A DNA stretch of 64,000 bases from NCBI RefSeq assembly GCF_042477335.2, contig NC_091727.1, forward strand, positions 140,866,501-140,930,500. Direction: 5' to 3'. The DNA is from Ovis canadensis (Eukaryota > Chordata > Mammalia > Artiodactyla > Bovidae). The translations under genes and the position numbers were made by a program. Below are positions 23,819 through 35,149 of this stretch, in pieces. Below the pieces are notes generated by a model. The model was not told the origin of the DNA and did not search any database. It saw only the letters and a list, made by a program, of their open reading frames with translations. Positions within the stretch are counted from its first letter, which is position 1; each line of letters begins with the position of its first letter.

Positions 23819-24059
23819 CAGCTACGCCCCCAGCACCTTTTTATGTGTTTGGAATAGAGTTGTTAACAAAAATTGCCAAACTCATGGAGTTTATATTTTA
23901 TGGGGGAGGGAGATAGATATCATAAATACATTAACGAATAAATGATAGATTACAGATTAGACAATCAATATGAAGGAACTAAAACAAGGTGATAAGCTGG
24001 AGAATGACTCAGGGGAGAGGGGAGGTTTTATATTAAAAAATTGTGATTTATAATTTAAG

Positions 24060-24276
24060 TTGTGTCCCTTGTGCTTAGTTGCTTAGTCATGTCCAACTCT
24101 TTGCAGCCCCATGGACTGTAGCCCACCAGGCTCCTATGTTCATGGGATTCTCCAGGCAAGAATACTGAGTGGATTGTCATGCCCTCCTCCAGGGGATCTT
24201 CCCAACCTAGGAACTGAACACAGGTCTCCCACGTGGTAGGCAGATTCTTTAGCATCTGAGCCACCAGGGAAGCCCC
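24060..24276 (-). mobile_element. Bov-tA SINE
   Basis: Minus-strand copy: cttagtcatgtccaactctt, core ctccaggcaagaatactgag, head catctgagccaccagggaag. An exact 10-bp TSD, ataatttaag, lies at 24050-24059 and 24277-24286. Confidence 0.95.
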
Positions 24277-24331
24277 ATAATTTAAGCTGCTCATCACAAA
24301 TATGTTTATAATGAAATTTGCAGTGCATGCA

Positions 24332-24543
24332 TTTTAAGTTGCTTCAGTTGTGTCTGGCTCTTTGCAACTGTATGGACTGTAACCCACCAGGCTCCTCTGT
24401 CCATGGGGTTCTCCAGGCAAGAAAACAGGAGTGCATAGCCATTCCCTTCTCCAGGAGATCTTCTTGACCCAGGGAGCGAAATTGCATCTCCTGTGGCTCC
24501 TGCATTGCAGGCAGATTCTTAACCACCGAGCCACTAAGGAAGC
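24332..24543 (-). mobile_element. Bov-tA SINE
   Basis: Minus-strand copy 55 bp from the previous one: gcttcagttgtgtctggctc, ctccaggcaagaaaacagga, and head ttaaccaccgagccactaag. More diverged than its neighbour; no TSD recognised. Confidence 0.9.
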
Positions 24544-24861
24544 CCATCCATATTGTATACAGAAGTGGTAACTGAACTGATGAGGAGCCAGCTATGTGAA
24601 GATCTAGAAAGGCAAACTTTCCATTGTAAAGCATAAGACTCACAAGAACCCTGTGCTGGGGTCTTTGGCTGGTTTTAAGTGTAAAAAAAAGGGCAGTGTG
24701 GATGGAACTTAAATGAGCAAGGGAACAAACAATTAGTGTGATTTGATGGATCAATGGGTCTCAAGTACCTTAGTACCATTGGCTAGCAAGCTGTACTGTT
24801 GAGTTCACTGGGCAATAAATGGTGTCCTTAGGTGTCCAATTTATGCAGGTCTTGATCTGCA

Positions 24862-27800
24862 TGGGCGCAGGAGGGCCTAGAGGAGCTATCCCACGTTGAA
24901 GGTCAGGAAGGGCGTGGTGAAGAGATACCCCTCGTCCAAGGTAAGGAGCAGAGGCTGCACTTTGCTGGAGCAGCCGTTAAGAGATACCCCATGCCCAAGG
25001 TAAGAGAAACCCAAGTAAGATGGTAGGTGTTGCAAGAGGGCATCAGAGGGCAGACACACTGAAACTATACTCACAGAAAACTAGTCAATCTAATCACACT
25101 AGGACCACAACCTTGTCTAACTCAATGAAACTAAGCCATGCCTGTGGGGCAACCCAAGATGGGCGGGTCATGGTGGAGAGGCCTGACAGAATGTGGTCCA
25201 CTGGAGAAGGGAATGGCAAGTCACTTCAGTATTCTTGCCTTGAGAACCCCATGAACAATATGAAGAGGCAAAATGATAGGATACTGAAAGAGGAACTCCC
25301 CAGGTCAGTAGGTGCCCAACATGCTACTGGAGATCAGTGGAGAAATAACTCCAGAAAGAATGGAGGGATGGAGCCAAAGCAAAAACAATACCCAGCTGCG
25401 GATGTGACTGGTGATAGAAGCAAGATCCAATGCTGTAAAGAGCAATATTGCATAGGAACATGGAATGTCAGGTCCATGAATCAAGGCAAATTGGAAGTGG
25501 TCAAACAGGAGATGGCAAGAGTGAACATCAACATTCTAGGAATCAGTGAACTAAAATGGACTGGAAAGGGTGAATTTAACTCAGATGACCATTACATCCA
25601 CTACTGCGAGCAGGAATCCTTCAGAAGAAATGGAGTAGCCATCATGGTCAACAAAAGAGTCCAAAATGCAGTACTTGGATGCAATCTCAAACACGACAGA
25701 ATGATCTCTGTTTGTTTCCAAGGCAAACCATTCAAAATCACAGTTATCCAAGTCTATGGCCCAACCAGTAACACTGAAGAAGCTGAAGTTGAACGGTTCT
25801 ATGAAGACCTACAAGACCTTTTAGAAATAACACCCAAAAAAGATGTTCTTTTCATTATACGGGACTGGAACTTAAGTAGGAAGTCAAGAGTAATTTGCCT
25901 GGAGTAACAGGCAAATTTGGCCTTGGAATGTGGAATGAAGCAGGGCAAAGACTAATAGAGTTTTGCCAAGAAAATGCACTGGTCATAGCAAACACCCTCT
26001 TCCAACAACACAAGAGAAGACTCTACATAAGGACATCACCAGATGGGCAACACCAAAATCAGATTGATTATATTCTTTGCAGCCAAAGATGGAGAAGCTC
26101 TATACAGTCAACAAAAACAAGACCGGGAGCTGACTGTGGCTCAGATCATGAACTCCTTATTGCCAAATTCAGACTCAAATTGAAGAAAGTAGGGAAAACC
26201 GCTAGACCATTCAGGTATGACCTAAATCAGATCCCTTATGATTATACAGTGGAAGTGAGGAATAGATTTAAGGGCCTAAATCTGATAGATAGAATGCCTG
26301 ATGAACTATGGAATGAGGTTCATGACATTGTACAGGAGACAGGGATCAAGACCATCCCCATGCAAAAGAAATGCAAATAAGCAAAATGGCTGTCTGGGAA
26401 GCCTTACAAATAGCTGTGAAAAGAAGAGAAATGAAAAGCAAAGGAGAAAAGGAAAGATATAAGCATCTGAATGCAGAGTTCCAAAGAATAGCAAGAAGAG
26501 ATAAGAAAGCCTTCTTCAGTGATCAGTGCAAAGAAATAGAGGAAAAGAACAGAATGGGAAAGACTAGAGATCTCTTCAAGAAAATTAGAGATACCAAGGG
26601 AACATTTCATGCAAAGATGGGCTCAATAAAGGACAGAAATGGTGCGGAATTAACAGAAGCAGAAGATATTAACAAGAGGTGGCAAGGATACACAGAACTG
26701 TACAAAAAAATTTTCACGACTCAGATAATCATTATGGTGTGATCACTCATCTAGAGTCAGACATCCTGGAATGTGAAGTCAAGTGGGCCTTAGAAAGCAT
26801 CACTATGAACAAAGCTAGTGGAGGTGATGGCATTCCAGTTGAGATATTTCAAATCCTGAGAGATGATGCTGTGAAAGTGCTGCACTCAATATGCCAGCAA
26901 ATTTAGAAAACTCAGCAGTGGCCACAGGACTGGAAAAGATCAGTTTTCATTGCAATCCCAAAGAAAGGCAATGCCAAAGAATGTTCAAGCTCCCACACAG
27001 TTGCACTCATCTCACATGCTAGTAAAGTAATGCTCAAAATTCTCCAAGCCAGGTTTCAGCAATACGTGAACTGTGAACTCCCTGATGTTCAAGCTGGTTT
27101 TAGAAAAGGCAGAGGAACCAGAGATCAAATTGCCAACATCCGCTGGATCATCAAAAAAGCAAGAGAGGTCCAGAAAAACATCTATTTCTCCTTTGACTAT
27201 GCCAAAGCCTTTGACTGTGTTATCACAATAAACTGTGGAAAATTCTGACAGAGATGGGAATACCAGACCACCAGACCTGCCTCTTGAGAAATCTGTATGC
27301 TGGTCAGGAAAAAACAGTTAGAACTGGACATGGAACAATAGACTGGTTCCAAATAGGAAAAGGAGTACGTCAAGGCTGTATATTGTCACCCTGCTTATTT
27401 AACTTATATGCAGAGTACATCATGAGAAACGCTGGACTGGAAGAAACACAAGCTGGACTCAAGATTTCCGGGAGAAATATCAATAACCTCAGATATGCAG
27501 ATGATACCACCCTTATGGCAGAAAGTGAAGAGGAACTAAAAACCCTCTTGATGAAAGTGAAAGTGGAGAGTGAAAATTTGGCCTAAAACTCAACATTCAG
27601 AAAACGAAGATCATGGCATCTGGTCCCATCACTTCATGGGAAATAGATGGAGAAACAGTGGAAACAGTGTCAGACTTTATTTTTTGGGCTCCAAAATCAC
27701 TGCAGATGGTGGGTGCAGCCATGAAATTAAAAGACACTTACTCTGGGAAGAAAAGTTATGACCAACCTAGATAGCATATTCAGAAGCAGAGACAGTACTT

Positions 27801-28272
27801 TGCTGACTAGAGTCGGTCTAGTCACGGCTATGGTTTTTCCAGTGGTCCTGTATGGATGTGAGAGTTGGACTGTGAAGAAGGCTGAGCACTGAAGAATTGA
27901 TGCTTTTGACCTGTGGTGTTGGAGGAGACTCTTGAGCGTCCCTTGAACTTCATGAGAGCCAACCAGTCCATTCTGAAGATCAGCCCTGGGATTTCTTTGG
28001 AAGGACTGATGCTAAAGCTGAAGCTCCAGTACTTTGGCCACCTCATGCAAAGAGTTGACTCATTGGAAAAGACTCTGATGCTGGGAGGGATTGGGGGCAG
28101 GAGGAGAAGGGGACAACAGAAGATGAGATGGCTGGATGGCATCACGGACTCGATGGATGTGAGTATGAGTGGACTCTGGGAGTTGGTGATGGACAGGGAG
28201 GCCTGGCGTGCTGCAATTCATGGGGTCACAAAGGGTCGGACACGACTGAGAGACTGAACTGAACTGAACTGA
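24862..28272 (+). mobile_element. BovB (RTE-clade) LINE, nearly full length
   Basis: About 3.4 kb. The 5' untranslated part starts near gggcgcaggagggcctagag and contains the repeated phrase gagatacccc (c/a)tcgtccaagg-like at 24923 and 24981. The body holds, in order, endonuclease, linker, reverse transcriptase and post-RT region. It ends with ggacacgactgagagactga and a gaactgaactgaactga tail. The length agrees with the usual BovB size of a little over 3 kb. No clear TSD was found, so the true 5' edge may lie slightly upstream. The 3' end abuts a MER5A relic. Confidence 0.95.
25020..28257 (+). pseudogene. Broken BovB ORF2 (endonuclease plus reverse transcriptase)
   Basis: The protein is an endonuclease/reverse transcriptase that nicks target DNA and copies the element RNA. 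The first open piece (25020-25907) holds the APE-type endonuclease N-half, with TWNVRSMN and the acidic GISELKW box. Its later D-x-N box reads RDWNL, and a frame disruption follows near 25870-25900. The second piece (25895-26380) carries SDHELLIAKF, the SDH box. Later pieces are 26371-26742, 26679-26906 and 27030-27248 (VQAGFRKGRGTRDQIANI). Piece 27254-27586 has RQGCILSPCLFNLY and the catalytic YADD at 27494-27505. The last piece is 27913-28257. At least five breaks make it non-functional. Confidence 0.93.
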
Positions 28273-28712
28273 TGGTTCTCAGATTTAAAAAAATCAGGGA
28301 GATATGATTTATGGGACTGGTTTTTAAAATATGTTCCCTGGACCAGTGACATCAGTATCAACTGGAAATTTGTTAGAAATATATATTCTTTTTTGAATAT
28401 ATGTATTTCCCAAATTCTGAATGATTGCCAATCTAATAGTTGAGAATAACCTCATTGTTAGTTTTATTTTTTGGCTGTGCCACGCAGCAGGTGGGATCCT
28501 AGTTCCCTGACCAGGGAATCAAAACTGTGCCCTCTGCATTAGAAGCACAGAATCTTAACTACTGGACCACTGGGGAAGTCCCATAAACGTATATTCTCAA
28601 CCTCAGTGCAAACCTACTGAATTAGAAATTGTGGGGTTGGGGTCCTAGTGTCTGTGTTGTAATAAGCTGTCCAGGTGATTCTGATGCCAGAAAGAGTTAG
28701 AGAATCACTGTG
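28273..28712 (+). mobile_element. MER5A relic, split by a CHR-1 SINE
   Basis: The left part contains tccctggaccagtgacatca and gaaatttgttagaaatat. After the SINE the order resumes: cctactgaattagaaattgt, ccaggtgattctgatgccag and gttagagaatcactg at the end. The left edge is blurred by extra sequence near 28273-28310. Confidence 0.65.
28464..28582 (-). mobile_element. CHR-1-type SINE nested in MER5A
   Basis: The plus strand reads ttttggctgtgccacgcagc, then ccctgaccagggaatcaaaa, then cttaactactggaccactgg and ggaagtccc. This is a reversed CHR-1 SINE. It sits inside the MER5A, so it is younger than that element. Confidence 0.85.
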
Positions 28713-28879
28713 CTAGGAAATAACTTGGAGTGTAGATGTGGAGTAAAAGAGTGTCACTCTCAACCAGGAAGAAGTATCTTCTTTCACTTAAAAGCGTTCC
28801 TCCTCCACATGTGCCCTTTAACTCATCTTCTACTGGAAAGAACCTAGCTTAATTAATCTGGTAATTCTTCCTGAGTGTA

Positions 28880-29075
28880 TTAGAACTGAAACAGGCAGTG
28901 TTCTCAGAATTGTGCCTGAGTGATTTCAGTGAATCTTCGTAATAACTCTGCGGGCTAGTTACTATTATCATTCCCACTTTATAAGTCAGGAACTGGGCGC
29001 AAAGAGAAGAAATTTGCCTCAGATCACACATGTAATAAGAAGAAACATATGGATCTGGGCAGTCTGGTTCTACAG
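28880..29075 (+). mobile_element. MIR SINE relic
   Basis: MIR order is kept: taataactctgcgggctagt, then tatcattcccactttataag, then a gatcacacatgtaataaga block and atctgggcagtctggttcta. Confidence 0.65.
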
Positions 29076-29199
29076 CCACATGAATAAACACTTTTCTCTT
29101 CAGTCTCTCAGTATACCTGGAAACAGCTGGGGTGACTGGATCTAAGATAACATTGTTCAAACAATTGCCTTCACTTTTGACTTTAAGTCACTGAACAAT

Positions 29200-29335
29200 G
29201 TCCATAGGGGTCATCTGGTGACTATTCTTGTCCAATGCTCGTGAGAGGTGAAACAGCTTGCCTAGGATTAGATAGCCAATTAATGTCAGAGAGAAGACTT
29301 AAAACCAGATCCCTGGCTTTCAACCTAGTGTTAAG
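29200..29335 (+). mobile_element. MIR SINE relic, second copy (partial)
   Basis: The 3' half of MIR: gtgaaacagcttgcctagga, then gatagccaattaatgtcaga, then aaccagatccctggctttca. It starts about 125 bp after the preceding MIR. Confidence 0.5.
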
Positions 29336-32035
29336 ACACATGCAATGAAAACAAAACCGGTGATCTGACATCCTTAAAACAACAAAGGCAGGCCGTACCC
29401 AGCAGCTCCTGGATGCACCAGCCTTCCTTTGTCTTGCAATTGAGAGCACAATGAGTTCTTTTCCTGATTCTGGTTGTCCTTGAAATGCCATAGAATAGGG
29501 TGCCCCAGGGAGGATACTGCCCTATCTAGCAATACTGCCCTCTGCACACAGGGCGCAAGAAGGGACATTCAGTTCTCTTTCTAATAGCTTTCATTGTTAA
29601 ATATATGAAAATAACAGGACATCAGAAATAAAATAACCCTCCTCCCACCCTCACCCCTGTTCTTGTCTGTTTCCTAGCTTTCCTGGTTGTTTGTTTGGTT
29701 TTGTTTTGAACTGCTGTTCCCATTATATCTGTAGTGAAATTTTGCCAAGGAAGTGTATAGAAGCTGATTTTCTATGTATCCTTAAGAAAATTATTCATCA
29801 CCACAGCCTGCTAAGCTTAAGGCCTTCTCACAAAAACCCTAACAATATTACACATCAACTTTTCATTTTGACATATAAAGCTGAAAGTAACCAGTTTTTC
29901 TGTCTTTAACTTCTGCTCTGCATTTACAAAAGTGTGATACATAATTTAAGTTTTTAATCTCAAATGTGTTTGTTTTATAGGAAAGTTCTCTAATGATAAA
30001 ATGTACTACCTCTGCTTGGTTTTCTTTATAAATATACTTACTTTTCTTGTCATCTTCCCTGTATTATAGTGAGCAAATAAAATAAATTATTAATTCCGAT
30101 GTAAAATCCAGTTCTGATTGGCATGATTTAAATTTTCATTAGATTTATTCAAGTTGGAGGGGGGGCTTCTTAGAGAATTAATAATTAATTGCCTTTCACT
30201 TTTTTTGTAAATGAAATACAGTTTTAAAATACATTTGCTGTTTTATCATCAGGCCCTCCAAACAACTTCTCTTTGAAGAAAAGAGAAGTGTCTTCAAAAT
30301 ATCTTTGCATGTTTTTAACATAAAATTCATTTCATCCCTGGCTGTCCCACAAACATAGTGTCTATGAGAGGGAAAGATGGTCCCTTGAAGTTTTCTCAAG
30401 GGGAACTCTGACTTGCAGATCCTTTCTCAAGTATTTTTGAGATTAGAGTGTGTGCTGAGAAATCATGCCCACACTCTTAGTAAGGATCTGAGGGGAAGGT
30501 ATTTTACTCAAATACCAGCTCCCCCCCCTTTTTTTTTGCCTCACTTTCAGTAAAATTATGGCTTTCTCAGAGAGTACCTTAATAATAAATGTGAGTCATT
30601 TGGCTTGAACACTAATACTGGGTTTTCAACTGCAATAAAAGAAAATATATCTAAACTGTTCCCGTTTCTGAAAGCTGGGTCAGGGCCAGTGTACTACAAT
30701 ACAGAAATTCTGTGTTGGACGAACACAACAATTAGTTAACAATTAACAAACAAATTGTTAATTTGTTAACAATTAACAAATTAGTTGGTTTTAATTAAGA
30801 GCTAATTCAATTCTCAGGTAAATTGATATCTAACTTCCCCAGCATGGCATGATAGCTAGTGTTACTGCAACTTGAGAAGTTACTAGGAAGTGTTTTTACC
30901 CTTTTTGTAGCTGATTATCAACAGATCATATCAGGTTTAAGGCAAAGGCTCACTTCTCTTCCAAGTGGCAGGAGTTCTCATGCTTGGATCACGTGTCTCT
31001 CCAGAAGGCTGAGGAAGCATTTCACTTTTTAGTCTATTTTTTTTTCTCACCTGCACATGTTCAGTTTGTTTCATTAAACAATGTGTAGATACACAAATAG
31101 CTTGATTGAGATAGGCACACCTGTTTTTCTCCAACATTTTTAGATGGTGTGCCAGGCACTAGGGTGACCAGCTGTCCTGGCTTGCTTGGAACTGAGGGCT
31201 TTTTCTTGAATGCTGGACTTCCAGCGCCCAAACCAGGAAAGTCTCTGGCCAACCGAGAAGCTTGGTGACCTGGGTTCAGGAAAGTCGTTCCTATATGACA
31301 ATGCAAAAGCCTTCCATTCCACAAGAGTTAATTCTGGACTTAAGGAGTCTCTGCCTCTGGGGGGGGGGGCAGAGATTTGGGAAGATAACGTAATATTTCT
31401 GAAAGATAATAAAGGAATGAAAATAGTCAATTCAGTCAACAGGTATGAGAATGCATCAGGTGACAAGGTCAGAGGTAACAGGAAAAGTATGAGGAGAGGA
31501 GACTGTTAATAATCATAATCTTAGATTCTATACCTTTATTCTGGGTCCCAGGATCTATCCCAAGTGGTAATTAAATGGTGGTGTTTGTATCTCAAGCTGA
31601 ATAATAATGAAAAAAATTATGAGAAATGTTTGCCCTATTTGTTTTTATTTGTTTGACATGCAAAAAAACCCACAACAGGCTGTAAATTATCGTGTCATAC
31701 TTATTGAACTGTGTCATTAGATGTGAGACAGATGGTTGGGATCCAGTTACACTTACTTCCAGTTTCAGCCTATGGAATTATAGTTCTGAGAGAAGAAGTG
31801 TACATTTGTATGTGAAGTCTGGTGTTCAGACCAAGAGTCTTTGGATTTTTAGTTCTTGGATCCAACACAAAATTATTTGCTTTCAGCCAAGTTCCTTAAA
31901 CTTAGTGTCACAGTTTTCTGATTCTTTGACTTGAGAGAGCAAAATTAGCTTTCAGCTTCTAGGCCGAACAGTTTTGGAGAGTCTGTAAAAGTAGTGGCTA
32001 TTTGAAGTGAGGATGGAAGAGAAGTCAACATTGCG
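29336..32035. other. Anonymous sequence, no gene seen
   Basis: About 2.7 kb without a supported gene or repeat. It contains the palindromic cluster at 30733-30785 and an 11-G run at 31359-31369. Open frames around 31061-31509 overlap on both strands and have no family signature. Confidence 0.45.
30733..30785. repeat. Overlapping palindromes and direct repeat
   Basis: The motif gttaacaattaacaaa occurs twice as a direct repeat with an inverted copy (aaattgttaatttgttaac) between. Nine-base stems such as aattaacaa pairing with ttgttaatt can form in more than one register. Confidence 0.85.
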
Positions 32036-32254
32036 TGTGTGCTAAGTCGCCTCAGTTGTGTCCAACTATTTGTGACTCTGTGGACTGTAGCCCGCCAGGC
32101 TCCTCTGTCCATGGGATTCTCCAGGCAAGATTACTGGAGTGGCTTGCCATGCCCTCCTCCAGGGAATCTTTCTTATCCAGGGATCAAACCCGAGTCTCTT
32201 ATGTCTCCTGCATTGGCAGATGGCTTCTTTACCACTAGTGCCACCTGGGAAGCC
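32036..32254 (-). mobile_element. Bov-tA SINE
   Basis: Minus-strand copy with cctcagttgtgtccaactat, ctccaggcaagattactgga, and head accactagtgccacctggga. The longer head variant (tgtctcctgcattggcag) is present. No clear TSD. Confidence 0.93.
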
Positions 32255-32319
32255 CAACCTATATTGTTGGTATCATTATCTGCTCCCAAACTATCTAGTC
32301 CTATTTCCCACTGGGCAGT

Positions 32320-32560
32320 GTGGCATGGGAGTCAACACATGTATCCTGAAACTAGAATGGGTTCCAAACCTTGCTCTGTTACAATATAAACTCTATGACC
32401 TCGGGCACATTACTTAATCTCTTTGTGCCTCAGTTTCTTCATTTGAAAAATTGGGCTATTATTAATAATATATATGCATAGGGATAAATATATGTAAAAC
32501 ACTTAGAATAATGCCTTGCACAGAGTCTGTTATTATTATTATTATTTCTGTTGTCATTGT
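32320..32560 (-). mobile_element. MIR SINE relic
   Basis: Reverse MIR: tctatgacctcgggcacatt, acttaatctctttgtgcctc, agtttcttcatttgaaaaat, and later acttagaataatgccttgca. It ends in a (TTA)n stretch at about 32530-32548. Confidence 0.7.
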
Positions 32561-32719
32561 TATTATTCCTTCACATCTGTTCCTTGCTCTGGGTTTCATG
32601 TTTTCTTTAATATCTATATACCATGGTGACTCTTTTTTTAAAAAATGTGTTTGCTTGTGTTAAACTCTCTACATGCAACATAATATTTTTTCCTGGCTTC
32701 CCAAACATTATCCATTTTA

Positions 32720-32965
32720 AAATGACAATTTCAATTCTGATCTCTTATGCGGGACCTTCACAAAGCTCTCCTTTTGATAATTTCCTTTATAATTTGTACT
32801 TGGACCCTGCAGTTCAGCTTTCAACTCTCTGCTGTTTGGTGTGTGCTAATGTTGTCTGCCCGGCTGATATGAAAATTTTTGACAAGTGGGGCAATGTCTT
32901 GTCTATTATATTGTACGTTTTATAGCCTCTAGTATGTTTCTAACTAAATAGGTGATTGATTTGTA
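32720..32965 (+). mobile_element. L2 LINE relic (low confidence)
   Basis: The segment has tatgcgggaccttcacaaag, then a block around gacaagtggggcaatgtctt and ctctagtatgtttctaacta, in the order of an L2 3' end. Highly diverged. Confidence 0.4.
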
Positions 32966-33344
32966 TCAGTGAACCTGTGCCTAAATTTGATCCTTTGATT
33001 CTCCCACTATTTTTTGAGACATAAAAGCATTGGTTAAATCACTTCAAGAATCACTCTCACATATTCTTGCTGATTTTACACTAATTAGGCACAGTTCTGT
33101 ATTTGTGGTAGAATGTCACTTAAAGGTCATTTTTTTCATGCTTGGATTTAGAAATTGGTGTAAAACTGGTGTTTTACATAAAGTTCATGTACATCACTGA
33201 ACCACATTTCCTAAACTCTCATGAAGATAAGGTGAATTATGATAAGAACAATTTTTAAAATTTTATTTCAGAAATTTTCACGTACACACAAAAGTAGAAT
33301 AATATACTCAATTCCATGTAACTGTCACCCAGTTTACACAATGA

Positions 33345-33652
33345 CTTCTTGTTGTTGTTCAGTCGCTTAGTTGTGTCTGACTCTTTGCAGGCCCATGGAC
33401 TGCAGCATGCCAAGATTCCCTGTCCTTCACTATCTCCCTGAGTTTGCTCAAACTCATGTCCATTGACTCGGTGATGCCATCCAACCATCTCATCCTCTCT
33501 CATCCCCTTCTCCTCCTGCCTTCAATCTTTCCCAGCATCAAGGTCTTTTCTAATGAGTTGGCTCTTGGCATCAGGTGACCAAAGTATTGGAGCTTCAGCC
33601 TCAACATCAGTCTTTCTGATGAATATTCAGGGTTGATTTCCTTTAGAATTGA
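33345..33652 (-). mobile_element. BovB LINE 3' end with 20-bp TSD
   Basis: Antisense 5'-truncated BovB whose tail reads gttgttgttcagtcgct on the plus strand, i.e. an (AAC)n-type tail rather than the (AACTG)n type. The body contains ccatccaaccatctcatcct and gaccaaagtattggagcttc. Direct repeats at 33325-33344 and 33653-33672 match at 19 of 20 bases, fixing both edges. Confidence 0.96.
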
Positions 33653-33735
33653 TCACCCAATTTACACAATGATTAACATATTTCCAGTCTTGTTTCATTT
33701 ATCCCACCCATTTTTTTTTTTTTTAGCCTGGAATG

Positions 33736-33872
33736 TAGAGGAGAAGGAAATGGCAACCCACTCCAGTATTCTTGCCTGGAGAATCCCATGGACAGAGGAG
33801 CCTGGCGGTTTACAGTCCATGGGGTCACAAAGAGTTGGACATGACTGAGCAACTTCACTTCACTTCACTTCA
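33736..33872 (+). mobile_element. Bov-A monomer SINE
   Basis: One monomer without a tRNA-like head: gagaaggaaatggcaaccca, then gagaatcccatggacagagg, then gagttggacatgactgagca and a short repetitive tail (cttcacttcacttcactt). It lies downstream of a T tract. Confidence 0.88.
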
Positions 33873-34743
33873 TATTAAAGCAAATTCATCATATTTCATT
33901 CATAAATAGTTCAGTATGCCTTATTAACAGTTGAAGACATATAAAAATATTTTTTAAAGAACCAATAAATAGTTCTCAATACTATGCTAAAATCATCAAA
34001 TCTTTTCTTTCAATCTTACAACTTTAATAATATAACTTTACTTTCTTCTACCCTGAAAATATAAGTAAACCTATAAAAATAGATGTTCCTAGTAGATGAT
34101 AGGAATATATGTGAAACATGAAGGATATTTTACCGTCTCACCTGTAATCTTTGAAGTACAGCAGAAACCTTGTTTTGATAGGAAACACTGCATTATGATT
34201 TCAAAGTGATAGATTGCTATAATAATCAAATGGAAAGTAAGTATTTATTTCATTTGAGTATCCTTTCAGCTCTATGATATTTTTCGATATGTTAAATGTA
34301 GAATGGGCCATTTCAGGTTCATGATACAATATAGCTCATCAGTCTATTTTAATAAGGCCATTTTTCTGGGGAAGTTAGCACCTGATGCCTTTAATGACGA
34401 GATGGCAATATTTTACAAGTGATTGTGATAGCGTTCCCTCCTAAACTGATCATAAAGTACACCAGAGGAGTAAAGGTAGACCTTTAAACACCTATTTATC
34501 TTACTCAGTTTACTAAGCACTGTCCATACAAATGGTACTCATTGGCTTATAAACAAAAAAGTTATGTTTTGTTGTACTTTTTTATTTTGTGGTACTTGGT
34601 TTATTTTATATCAATTATATCTCAAATAAGCGATTTTAAAATCTACAGTGAGATACTACTATATCTGTTATCAGAGGGGGCTCCCTTCCAGGTGAGAGTA
34701 GGCTCTTGTCTAACACTCAAAAATGAATTTCCAAGGAGACATA

Positions 34744-35145
34744 TGTACTGACAAAGCAAGATTTTATTGGGAAACGGCACCCGGGTGGAGAGCATCAGGG
34801 TAAAGGAATCCAGGAGGTCTCTTGAGTTTTAGGGTAATGGGGTTAGTTTCTGGGTTATCTCTGGATAGTATGCTTGTGCCCCTATTTGGTGTGACTCAGG
34901 GTCTTTCCTGTTGGCATATGCATCTCTCAGCCAAGTTGGATTCTAGCATGAGGGTTTCTGGGAGACCCACAGGACACGTTGTTAATGGCTGATGTCTCTT
35001 TCCTCCTTTGGCTTCTTCTGCATTCTTCTGGCTGATGGTAGCTTGTCAGTTCCGTGTTCCTTATCGGGACTTACTGTTGTGAGCAAACTCAAGCAAGCAG
35101 TTATTATCATGCCTGGTCAATGGTTCCCTAACGCATCTATCATGA
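34744..35145 (-). mobile_element. Probable endogenous retroviral solo LTR (BTLTR1-like), antisense
   Basis: On the minus strand the segment ends with an aataaaatcttgctttgtc block, i.e. a polyadenylation signal followed by a short R/U5-like end. The plus strand shows ggaaacggcacccgggtgga, cttgtcagttccgtgttcct and tatcgggacttactgt, phrases I associate with ruminant ERV LTRs. No internal retroviral genes are next to it, so it would be a solo LTR. I could not read a clean TSD, and the 5' boundary is approximate. Confidence 0.5.
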
Positions 35146-35149
35146 TGGT

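Noticed and set aside
24923..25010. Internal promoter of BovB from a repeated gagatacccc phrase
   Set aside because: The phrase recurs twice in the 5' region, but position and function cannot be supported from sequence alone.
30733..30785. CRISPR-like repeat or attachment site
   Set aside because: Only three overlapping AT-rich motifs, no spacers, and the window is clearly mammalian.
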